This document shows positions 33,732 to 44,399 of a DNA stretch of 64,000 bases, piece after piece; the first letter of the stretch is position 1; each line of letters starts with the position of its first letter. This DNA comes from Nageia nagi (Eukaryota; Pinophyta). Location: the NCBI GenBank assembly GCA_050084985.1, contig JBITNC010000001.1, forward strand, positions 207,452,001-207,516,000. Reading direction: 5' to 3'. A model generated the notes under the pieces. That model had not been told where the DNA came from and searched no databases. It saw only the letters and a list, made by a program, of their open reading frames with translations. Both the position numbers and the translations under genes were made by a program.

Positions 33732-36120
33732 ATGCATCCACATAGATGCTCTACTAGATGTTCACAACCTATCCAGGAAGAGGTAGGGTTTTGGAATAAC
33801 CTTATTTTCTATTTTTCATTTATAGCTTGTAATTTAACCATTTAATTTCAAAATTGAGATCATGAATAACATTTAAAAATTATTTTGGTCATTTCTATTA
33901 GATAAAATCTGTAGATTAGGCTTTTATTTCTATTTTTGTAAAATTTTTCATGATTCTGCTACGGTCACCGACCTGGGCCAAGCGGCTAATAGAAATGCCA
34001 ACGTGTTTGCACTGCAAATGCCTGTGATCGAGTGTTATAGCCTACAAACACCGATGTTTCAGTATGAAATGCCAATTTTTTTCTTTTTTTTTTCTTTCAA
34101 GCTAAACTTTTAATGTTATACAGGTTCAAGATGTCTTTGAGCCTTGAGGTAGATATCCCTCGATTCTATAAGAGGGTAGAGGTTTTCTAGATCTCATCGA
34201 TCATGCCCTTTTCAGGTCTATTAGTTTTGGAGTGGACCCGCACATGGGTCGCATTCATTGGGAGTATCCTTTGTTAGCAGCATTGTTAGACCAATGGGAT
34301 GTAGTGACTTGTACTTTCCATCTTCTGATAGGGGAGATGACTATCACAGTGGAGGATATACATAGATTATATAGACTCCCTATTCATGGATAGCAGATTT
34401 TACCTATGGAGGATATGAGAGGAGCTTTACCTGCCATCTCTTATTTATATGGAGCCACTCAAGTTGACACTATTATTTTCAATATTATCTTAGGGGGCAT
34501 TAGATATTATCAGTATTGGTTGGAGGATCAGCAGGGGATGATCTATTTTTCAAATTTGATGGGTTTGGCACAATGCTATGCTCTCCCCAATACTAGTAGC
34601 GAGAGATTTCCATGGTCTTTATTGCCCATCATTGCAGATATGATACAGCATGGTACAGTATATGCTTAGGCACCCACATTATTAGCTTAGATTTATAGAG
34701 AGCTATTCTTTTATTCATAGGGGCATAGGGCCTCTTTATCAGTTACCGTTACATTACAGGCATGGGCCTATGAGCATATAGTTGTGGCTCATCCTTTAGG
34801 ATTATTGATGCCTGGGTTCGGTAGCCACTTGGATCATGAGGTAGGCATAGTCAGATGGTGTGAGGATTTTTATATTTGCCCCTCAGATGGAGTCTATCAG
34901 GATGTGGGTTATTACTACCACATGCTTAGTCACTTGATTCTCGATCAAGTGAGATTCAGACCTTACCGCTTGTATCCTATATGGGGAGAGCTTGTAGCTG
35001 AGTTGATTAGCATCTGATAGCCACATGTTTTGAGTGGCCATCAAGTGGATTTTTAGAGTATTTTCATTTTGAGCACTGTTAGTTTGGTTTGGTTCAAGAT
35101 GTGCCTGCCCCAGCAGTGCCATATCAGCATGAGGGCACTATTTTAGCTAAGGGTGTACAACCACTAGTTTATGTAGAGCCTGATCCTACTCAGGAGGTGG
35201 GACCATTAGAGGATGATACCAGGGTGGATGATGTAGGAGTGTCTAAGGCCTTCAAGGCCTGGTGGGAGGATGGAGATGATGGCCCAGAGGGGGGATTGGA
35301 GGGTCAACACATTTGTCAGCATGTCAATGTGGTTGAGGAGCTAGGTGTAGCAGTAGGAGGGGGAGAGGTAGGTGAGGAGCCTACAGGAGTGGAGGCTACA
35401 GGAGAGAAGGTCATGGTAGATGCTCTTAAGGAGTTAGATCCTAAGAAGGAGGCTATGGGTGAGGAGGGAGCTACCCTAGAGGTTGCGCATGGAGTTGAGG
35501 AGGCTCCTACTACACAGGTTCCTAGCATTGATACTTTACTAGGAGACATTTATGAGCTAAGACACCAATTAGCATAGGCACACTCATGTATGTATAGGTA
35601 CAGGGCTGAGCAAGATAGGTATAGACATGAGAGATATGAGGCCCATTCCTCTTCACAAGGAGCTCAAGCTCATCAGTTTGATGCAACCTCTACTTCTAGA
35701 GGTGGTCCTTCAGTTCTTCATTATGGCATTTATCAGCAGTGAGATTTTTATAGTGGTATAGTATAGTCATGACTGACAGGTGTCCCAACTTTTACTTCAA
35801 GGGTTCAGTATCTTATACCTCTAGATAGTTACATGCCTATAGATATTTCAACATATCAGACAGGTAGCAGTGCATAGGGCATAGTTGAGTCTCCAGGTAG
35901 GATGCAGAGGTCATGAGGTTTTTCTAGCAGGAGTGGTACACCATAGGCATCTCCCTTAGGCACTATTGGTTTAGTCGAGTTACAAGAAGCTCAGCATCTA
36001 GGTAGTCCTACAAGATCTGTAGGCACTACTCCTCTAGGTCAGGGTATTAGAGAGACTGGTAGATGGTAGAGGCAATTGAGTAGTCCTAGCAGACTAGGTA
36101 GTGGTTGGGGCAATCCTTGA
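33732..36120 (+). pseudogene. Antisense PMD gene carried by element F (two exons)
   Basis: On the strand opposite to gag-pol. Exon 1 (33732-33782) begins ATG and encodes 17 residues ending PIQEE. Intron 33783-34123 is GT-AG. Exon 2 continues in the same frame into FLDLIDHALFRSISFGVDPH, then YPLLAALLDQWDVVTC and TFHLLIGEMTITVEDI, the signature of the plant mobile domain (PF10536 type), GALPAISYLYG, and LQAWAYEHIVVAHP. A frameshift near 35052 leads to FGLVQDVPAPAVPYQHEG and an acidic, Glu- and Val-rich region (35100-35577), then a Ser/Gly/Arg-rich tail ending SGWGNP at 36117. About a dozen stops make it a pseudogene now. PMD proteins act in transcription and silencing in plants; the role inside a retrotransposon is unknown. 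Confidence 0.8.
33783..34123 (+). other. Predicted intron of the antisense PMD gene
   Basis: Donor GAG|GTAGGG at 33783. Branch-like CTAAAC and a long T-rich tract precede the acceptor TTATACAG ending at 34123. Removal joins exon 1 to the exact frame used by the PMD domain. Without splicing, the nearest ATG at 34131 is in a different frame from the domain. Confidence 0.7.
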
Positions 36121-38129
36121 GGATACTCCTTTTTTCATGATGTCATTTTTCATATGTTTATGAGGTTATTGGACCCTTGTAGTTTTATTTCACGATTCAT
36201 GATGTTATGATGACCTTTTGATGGACCATTATGATGTATATATAGATGGTTAGATCCTTGATATTCATGGTATTTGTATGATTCTTGATGCATGAGCTTT
36301 TATTCTATATATAGATTTAGGATAAGATAGACATGATGTGATGTTATGTAGATTATAATTGCCTTTTACTTACTTGATGATGAATGGATGTTAATGATAG
36401 ATGTAATTTTTGAAATGTATGATGTATGGATATAATTATGGAATGTATGATGTATAATTTTGAGGCTATCTTTTATAATTTTCTAAATGATGATAAAATA
36501 TACACCATATATCAACAAATTCATTTGATGATGTTACTAATCTCAAAAGTAATTTAATAATAAGTATGAATAAGCAATGAATTTAATTCATAATTTTAAT
36601 AAGTTAAGTTATTCAACAACATATTTTTATTATATTTTCACAGAATCAGATCCATCATTTTCTGCACTTGGCAATTTTACAATAAACATAATGACATGAC
36701 AAACTATTGACTTATGGATGTATATGAACATTAACTTTATCTTGGTTAGGGAATAATAAATAATCATTCTTATCCTTTCCAAAGAAAAGCAATTTTAATA
36801 ATGTTCAACAGTAATGGATAATAATAAAAATGGCTTGGCATGACACACTAATGACTTATGGGTGCATATGAACATTAACTTTATCTTGGTTAGGGGAACA
36901 ATAAAGAATCATTCCTATCCTTTCCAAAGAAAATCAATTTTAATAATGTTCAAAGGTAATATTCTTGAATAGAATGGGTTTAACAAAATGATACAAATGA
37001 TTCTAAACATAAACAAAGTACAAATTTGACAAAAGATTAGGTGATTTTGGATTAATAACCAAGTTATTATAACTTCTACCTTATCTTTATTTATTTCAAG
37101 ATCTAATAACCTAAGATGATATCAAACAATATCGTTATATGTTGATAAGAAAATCTATAAACTCTAGTGTGTGCAGTGAGATTCATTTCCCTTCTTAGAT
37201 CATTTGAGATGAAATATCTTAGAGACATTAATAAGCTAGTCTATCCATATGAAATGTATAGAGGTCCATAGGAAAGAAGGTCGCTAACTAAAATGGACAT
37301 ATTGCCACTCATAAGGTATGCCTCATTGCTAGATAGGCATCCATAGCCCCGATAAGGATTAACCCCTCGATCTTGCTACAACCTTGCCCTACTACAAGTC
37401 AGGCATCCATAGCCCTGGTAGAGGATATTGTAATCACCCAAGAATCATTATAGCAATTCTTCTTCATCTTCTTCTTCTTTTTTTTTTTTTTACTATCAAA
37501 TGATTCTTGGGTTCGAGATGGAGTGAATAATAGTATAGACACATAACTTTCACTCTTAATATCTCTTAGAATGATTTCATTCAAATTCTCTTTGAATATT
37601 TTAATGTCGTAAGTGTTTGGAGTTTATGGATTTTCTTTCAAACACAAACTCTATGTTTTTCTATCATCTATGGTATATAATTTCTTTATGAAATAAAAGA
37701 CAAGGTGAATGTAATGATAATAAGGAAATTATACTAAAATGACCTTTTCACACATTATACGTTTATTGGATAATCACTTTTACAATGACATGCAACATAT
37801 ATTCACATCATACGAGGGCAGGGCACCCAATTACCAAGTGACCTCTAGATGTTTCCATCTAGGTAGATTTTATAATTTTATAATTTTTATGTGTTTTATA
37901 TTTTTTAGTTTTTTAAAATTTTATAAATTTTAATTTTTTAGGATTTTATAATCTTTCTAGGGAATATATTCATGACACGTTCAAATTGAGTTTGAACTGC
38001 ATCAGGTTTAAATGAGTAATGTGTTGAACTAAATAGAAAACTAAAATCTAATACCACCTGATTATGATAAATTTTTGGAACATAATAATCTAAATGTTTG
38101 GATGTCATGGTTTGTGTGATTGAGATAAT
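36121..38129. other. Non-coding spacer of element F with a diverged tandem duplication
   Basis: No ORF. Segments 36694-36808 and 36838-36953 repeat each other (shared GAACATTAACTTTATCTTGG and ATTTTAATAATGTTCAA) at a spacing of about 145 bp. A pyrimidine run lies at 37455-37490 and AT-rich sequence at 37860-37950. This spacer separates the sense and antisense genes, whose 3' ends face each other, so it probably holds both polyadenylation regions. Confidence 0.7.
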
Positions 38130-39149
38130 TCATTCTCGATGTTTTAAGGTCAAGTTGTGAGAATAATCAACTATTATTTTGGGCTTTTCTGTAGGCCATA
38201 GAAGATAGAAATATATCATTAAATCGTATTCTAAATTAGGAGAACACCATAGTTCAAAAGCATTGATACAAACAATAACTTGATATCCATTTACTTTGAC
38301 ATCCCAGCCATAAGATTCACATGTATCATAGAATGTCAAGGCCAATTTTTGTTGTATTTCTGTAGGCATGGAAAAGATATTTGAATACAAAAGAGTAGGA
38401 GCGTTACAAATAACTTTCATAAAAAGATCTTTTTCATACCTACTTTCGAATCTCAGAAGATAACTTCCATTATTCCACACTCTATGTTCTTTTGATAGTT
38501 TTTTGATGATCTCATTTCTAACCCTTATTTGATTCATCGTTGTAAGCTCGACAATATGATAAGCTTGCTTTTTCTCCAAATTTCATTCCCAAATTATATG
38601 TCGCATTTGCATGCGAGAAAATCTATGAATTTGCCTATAGTATTGTTGCGACGTTCTAGGAGGAAAAGACACAAAAGTATTTGAAAAATCATAAATCACC
38701 CTTTTATGAGGTAAATAATATGAAATTCCATCCATACATTCTATGCTTTTGGTTAATTGTTTAATGTGTTTCATCCTAGCTAAAAGGAGTGAGTACTCAT
38801 TTAACTGACAGTTTATGACAATTCTCGGTATCCCATAAGGCCACTGTAGGCAGAAAGCTGTTATTTCTTGTGATATTCTTTTTGTATGGGTGAAATAGAT
38901 TTGTGGATCTAAAATAATGCTTACTTCGTATCCACAAAAAGTGACTTGCCAACCATTATTCATACCATAAAACATATGATATGTTCTTTCATATTGTTCA
39001 TCAATAGTTAATTGTAAATAATTTAAGAGATTAAGATTGAATCCATGTTTTAAATATGTCAATGCTAAATCACCTGGATATCTTGGTGGTGGAAATCATA
39101 CTTATGGTGGCATTATGCTACCCTCAGCAGATTCCTTTGCCAGATTCAT
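38130..39149 (-). pseudogene. Unrecognised sense ORF of element F with internal duplication
   Basis: About 340 codons between integrase and the spacer. The proposed start is ATG at 39147-39149 (MNLAKESAEG). Only a few stops break it: TAA and TGA near 39100, and TGA at 38585-38583. I do not recognise a family. Two halves share a pattern. The first has GWQVTFCGYEVSI and later WPYGIPRIVINC; the second, about 215 residues on, has YGWDVKVNGYQVIV and WPTEKPKIIVDY. This points to an ancient duplication of one domain. No signal peptide or transmembrane segment is evident. High sequence integrity next to intact pol motifs suggests it was under selection when F was active. Confidence 0.75.
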
Positions 39150-39284
39150 CCTTTCTATTTTAATCATTAACACTGGACAAATATTAATACTTTTATTTAT
39201 TTATTATTTTAACAATAAAAAAAAATGAAAGAAAACTAATGTACACATTTCCCTTTAATTTTTTCTTTTTTTTTTATGTATAGA

Positions 39285-40570
39285 AGGGTCGGAGATGCAT
39301 GATATTTATAGGTTCACGCTCTTCATTTCCTTCTAAGTCTAATAAATGATAAGTTCCTTTACCAAAATTTTTCTTAATGATATATGGTCCTAACCAATTT
39401 GGAGCAAACTTATCTCTAAGCTATCTTTCTATTCGTGAAGTTTGTTGATTTTCTTTTAAGACCAAATCACCTATTTTGAACTCATGAATTAGAGCCCTTT
39501 TATCAAAAGCTCATTTTATCCTCTTCTGATAAACACACATATGCTCTAAAGCATTAATACATTTTTCATCTAAAAGTAGCAATTGATCTAAGTGAGTCTG
39601 TCTTGCTTCTTTGTCAAAATTTTGCTCACTTAGATCTACTCTAAGGGATGGTATCTCAAGTTCTATGGGTAAGATGGCTTCTATTCCATATACTAAAGAG
39701 AATGGTGTTGCCCCAATAGGAGTGTGTACACTGGTACGATAAGCCCATAAGGCTTTTGGTATTTGCATATGCCAATCTCTATGAGAATCATTTACTATTT
39801 TTGCTAATATGTTTCGAATGGTTTTATTAGTAGCCTCTGCTTGTCCATTGCCTTGTGGATAATATGGAGTGGAAAAACTTTGTTTAATGTTATACTTATC
39901 ACATATTTGTTTTACATCCTTATTTTTAAAATTCTTTCCATTATCCATAATTAATTGATTTGGTATGCCGAATCTACATATAATATAACTTTCTATAAAT
40001 TTAGTAATTCGTGACCAATGGTGGAAGTCATGGGAATAGCCTCTACCCATTTAGTAAAATATTCAGTTGCTGTAATGATGAACTTGTGTCCACTAGCAGA
40101 TGTGGATGTAATTTGTCCTATTAAATCTAGTGCCCATTTAGAGAATGGCCAAAGTGATTGTATAGGATGTAGTTCTTGAGAAGGTTGTGGGAATAAATGA
40201 GCATATTATTGATATTTAAAACACTTTTTAACATATTCACAACAATCTTTTTCCATAGTAGGCCAATAATACCCCATCCATATTAATCATTTTACAATTG
40301 CAACACCATTAAAATGTCTTTCACATGTTCCATCATGGGCGAAGGATATAGCTTTTTTAATATCACTCCATTCAAGACATCTGAGTAAAATACCATTAAA
40401 ATTTTGTTGATGCAAGATATCCCCTATCAAACAATATTTAGTTGCTTTGATTTTAAAAGCTTGTCGTGATGATTTATGAAGGTTTGCAGGAAAAGTTCCA
40501 AATTTTAAAAAATCTATCAATTCTCTGTACCAATTATCCTTATCAGTTACATCAATATTTAACACACTTT
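39285..40570 (-). pseudogene. Integrase of element F
   Basis: The N-terminal part (40565-40287) has NWYRELIDFLKFGTFP, GDILHQQNFNGILLRCL and ERHFNGVAIVK (zinc-binding region, weakened). The core reads FSKWALDLIGQI (first Asp), KFIITATEYFTKWVEAIP, then after a frameshift near 40045 RFGIPNQLIMDNGKNFKN (second Asp) and YYPQGNGQAEATNKTIRNIL (Glu). All three catalytic acids are present. The end has TPFSLVYGIEAILPIELEIP, KFAPNWLGPYIIKKNFG and INIMHLRPFYT with a stop at about 39283. This is the best-preserved integrase in the window. Confidence 0.93.
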
Positions 40571-40719
40571 TTTCTTCATATTCCTATTGTAATGATGATT
40601 GAAACAATTGAATTATTTCAACTTGAATTGAAGATTTTTTAGGATCTTCTGGGATAAGAGATCCGATAGAATCCATAGCATCTACAAATCTATTAGATGA
40701 TCTTGGTGCCACTTCTATA

Positions 40720-41030
40720 CTAAATCAATCAAAAGATTTTAATAATTCCTCAACTAACGCTTTATACTTTTGAAGTAAAGGTTCCTTACATTGATAGATT
40801 CCTTTCACTTGATTTACGATGAGTAAAGAATCTCTAATAATCTTAATTCTTTTAAGTTTTAATTTAATAGTAGTTTTTAATTCTAATATCAAAGCTTCGT
40901 ATTCTGCATTGTTATTAGTACAAGGAAATTTTAGTTTAAATGAATATGGTATAGGGATTCCTTGCAGTGTTATAAATACAATACCTGCTCCACCACCTTA
41001 TTCACATTGAGAACCATCAAAGTGTATTGT
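40720..41030 (-). pseudogene. Archaeal-type second RNase H of element F
   Basis: WDMTIHFDGSQCE (Asp), NNNAEYEALILELKTTIKLK (Glu) and KIIRDSLLIVNQVKGIYQ (Asp; Gly of the GDS motif is Arg), then PLLQKYKALVEELLKSF and EVAPRSSNRFVDAM. It is found between the gypsy RNase H and integrase, which defines Tat elements. Two or three stops. Confidence 0.88.
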
Positions 41031-41159
41031 CATATCCCAATCATATTTAGGTTCTATAGGTATTTCAATTTCATCTAATTGAAACACCCCATCATCAAGT
41101 AATTCAATGACAAGTGGTTTATCATCTTGTAATGGAGCATCAGTGAGGTAATCAACAAT

Positions 41160-42480
41160 TAATTATCCTTTTATTGATTTTTGTCCAATAAAATGTAAAT
41201 CAAATTCAGTTAAGTGCATTATCCACTTTGCAGTTCTTGAATTTTGATAGGTTTTATTCATCATATATTTCAACAGATCCACTTTAGAGATGACATACAT
41301 TGTATGATTAAGCATATAATGTCGAAGCTTTTTAGTAGCAAAAATGATAGCAAGACATAATTTTTCCAAATATATGTACTTAACATCATAGTTCACTAGG
41401 GTTCTACTCAGATAAAATATAGCTTGTTCTTTATTGTGTTCATTCTTTTGAGCCAGCATTGTTCCTAAGGCAGTTTCAGTAGCAGAAATATATAACAAAA
41501 AGGGTATATATTTTCTCAATGGACTTAATACAGGAGGTGATAATAAATATCTTTTAATCTCATCGAATGCATCTTGTTTCTCTTTGCCCCAATGATATTC
41601 TACTCCCTTTTTTAATAGTTTTATAAACAGTTTACATTTATCAGAAAGTTGAGCTATAAACCTTCTAATGGCTTGTAACTTGCCCTATAAACTATGTAAT
41701 TGTTTTAGATTTGTAGGAGGTGACATGTCTACTACTGCCTTCACTTTACTAGGATCTATTTCAATTCCTCGTCGGGACACAATAAATCCTAATAATTTTC
41801 CTGAAGTTACCCCAAAAACACATTTTTTTGGATTTAATCTTACTTTATGTTCTAATAATCTATCTAAGACTTTAATTAGGTCATCTCCATGTTCTACTCG
41901 ATATTTAGATCTAACCAACAAATCATCGACATAATCTTCTACTATGTCGTGCATATAGTCATGGAATATGTAAGTCATAGCCCTTTGGTAAGTTGCCCCG
42001 ACATTTTTTAATCCAAAAGGCATAACTTTATAATAAAAGGTTCCCCAAGGAGTTATAAAAGCTATTTTATGTTGATCTTTAGTAGCTATTTTTATTTGAT
42101 TATAACTAGAAAACCCATCCATTAATGATAGCATATCATGTCCTGTTGTCAAATCTACCAAACTATCAATGATAGGTAGAGGGAAATCATCTTTAGGACA
42201 AGCTTTGTTAAGATCATGAAAATCTATGCATATTCTTATTTTTCCACTTGCCTTTTTCACAGGTACCATATTAGATATCCAATATGAATAATCTATAGGT
42301 TGTATGAATTTAGCTTCTAATAATTTTTGAAGTTCTTTTACCATTAATGCTATAGTAGGATGCATTTTATGTAATTTCTGTTTAACCGATTTAGCATCAA
42401 ACTTTAAAGATAAATTATGTACTACTAATTTAGGATCTATTCCAAGCATGTCTGCATATGACCATGCGAATACCTTTTCT
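41160..42480 (-). pseudogene. Reverse transcriptase and gypsy RNase H of element F
   Basis: RT: VFAWSYADMLGIDPKLVVHN, GKIRICIDFHDLNKACPKDD, MLSLMDGFSSYNQI, TFYYKVMPFGLKNVGATYQR, and EDYVDDLLVRSK with the catalytic YVDD at 41922-41933, then LLGFIVSRRGIEIDPSKVKA. RNase H: YIPFLLYISATETALGTMLA, NYDVKYIYLEKLCLAIIFAT and SRTAKWIMHLTEFDLHF. The frame is open for 254 codons (42449-41685), longer than anything else in the window. A stop just before VFAWSY and one after the LHSL segment break it. Confidence 0.95.
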
Positions 42481-43127
42481 CATTCTTTTAATAAGGTTAT
42501 GATTTCATCTTGTTCATTTTCCGTGAGGTTTTCTCCTAACTGAATAATTTTAGGATTTTGGGGATCATTACTAATATTTATTTCTAAGACCTTTTCAGTA
42601 AGCATATGTGACCCTTCTTCCAATTGATTTGGTACTAGTATCCAGCCATTGTCATTAACACTATATTCTTCATTGTATTCTTGAATTTGTTCATTCGTGC
42701 ATACTTGATTTTCATAGGAACCAACTATGTGATCTATATTTTTGAATTCATGTACCAAAGGATTAGATGATATGAGAGAGAGATCCACAATTGCTTCATC
42801 TGTAGAAGTATTGGCTATTATTTTGATTAAATTTTGATTTTCATTAACTTCATCTATTTGTTTAATATTTTGATCTTCAATATCATTCTCTTTTATTATA
42901 ACCATATTTATCGATGGTATATCTGAATATGGACTGATTGATGATTCGGTATTTTTATTTATTTTTCCTTGTATATCACTTGGTGAGCATGAATGATTCC
43001 AGGGTGGTTCAATAAAGAGCATTTTAACCCCTTCTAAGACATCCATTTTACTTAATCGTTCTTCTCCTATATCAACAATTTCTTGTACTATGGATTCTTT
43101 ATCTAAAATTTCTTCATTATAATCCAA
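42480..43127 (-). pseudogene. Acidic linker between protease and RT of element F
   Basis: 215 open codons, rich in Asp, Glu, Asn and Ile (NQNLIKIIANTSTDEAIVDL and similar). Plant Tat polyproteins have a variable, poorly conserved linker here. It ends LTENEQDEIITLLKE, the usual lead-in to the RT motif VFAWS. No catalytic motif was seen. Confidence 0.75.
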
Positions 43128-43469
43128 ATTCTCTTCTCCTAAATTTTCTAATTTAGCAAGATTATTTTGATAACCTAATCCCCTTTTATCAATAGGATCT
43201 TGATATTATAAGTCAATTATTTCTCATGGACCCTGTTCATATCGACCCAATCCTTGTCCTTACCAATTACATTTGTTAAAATAGTTTAAGAAAAATGTTC
43301 TTGAACATGGCGATAAATATTTCATATCATTATCAAAATTTCCTTCATATGTTTGATTGGGTATTGTTGATGTAGGATCTACTATCCCTGCATAGATGAA
43401 CATTGTCTAATTAGGTGCTTCTCCTAAAGGTACTATTTGTCCAATCACACTAGGTGATTTAGATAATCT

Positions 43470-44200
43470 TCCCACTTCTTATGATGAAGGTATATGAAAT
43501 ACCACATCATCTACATCATATTCTCCCATCCCTAAATCCATTAATTTAACTTTTACCAGATATACACTAGATGAGTCATTATTAGATGTAGTATTTACTT
43601 GTTTTGATGAAGAAGCTCCATATTTTTTGTCTAAAGTTTTAGCAACCTTTTCCCAAGTATCTTTATATTGTATAGATATATCACTTTTTCCTTTTATGAT
43701 TTTAGATTGATTCATATTTTTGTTCATTAATATGGTTGATAAATTAGGAGACGGTAATGTCACTTTATTTGGATCAAAAATTAAATTACAATGTGAATAA
43801 GGATCTAGATCTTTAAACACATAATGAACTTTATCTTTGTAGATGTATTTTAAAAATCCATGATAAGTTGAGGGAACACATTATATTTCTCTAATCCATG
43901 GATGTCCTAAAAGAACATTGTACTGTATAATATTTCCTTCAATTATATGTAATTAAGTTTGAATGGTTTTAGCCCCTACTATAATCGGTAGCACTATTGA
44001 TCCCAAAGTTGAACACACTGCATCATTAAACGCCCTAATTTGTAAAGAAGGAGCTAAGATAAGTGAATCTGATAAATTCAAATTTTTGTATGCAGCATCT
44101 AAAATTATATTTATAGCTAAACCTTCATCTATCAGAATTCTTTTAAATAATTTCCCATCTACTTTACCCATTATATGTAAAGGCGGATCAAGTCTGCTTG
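43470..44200 (-). pseudogene. Protease of element F and downstream spacer
   Basis: KLFKRILIDEGLAINIILDA holds the active-site Asp (44127-44129) in a DEG form (family DxGSS/A). It is followed by TLGSIVLPIIVGAKTIQT, then YNVLLGHPWIREI and CVPSTYHGFLKY, the Tat protease end motif. Stops stand at two likely Gln positions. The 113-codon segment 43820-43479 is a Ser/Asn-rich spacer with DVVFHIPSS at its end. Confidence 0.85.
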
Positions 44201-44399
44201 GTCCATCGTTATTTAATTTTTCTTATTCATAGAAGGTGATACTAGGTTGTTGAGATATTCTCAAACTTTCAACTATTGAAATAAAATTATCAGGGTTACT
44301 AATATCCACTTGAATTTCTTGTAGAATTTGATTCATAGATTCCCTATAACTCTTAGACTGTTGTAATAATTCGAATAAGGTCATCTTAACTGGAGACAT

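Noticed and set aside
35316-35549. Ser/Thr/Pro-rich minus-strand frame in the PMD gene
   Set aside because: Shadow of the acidic C-terminal part on the plus strand.
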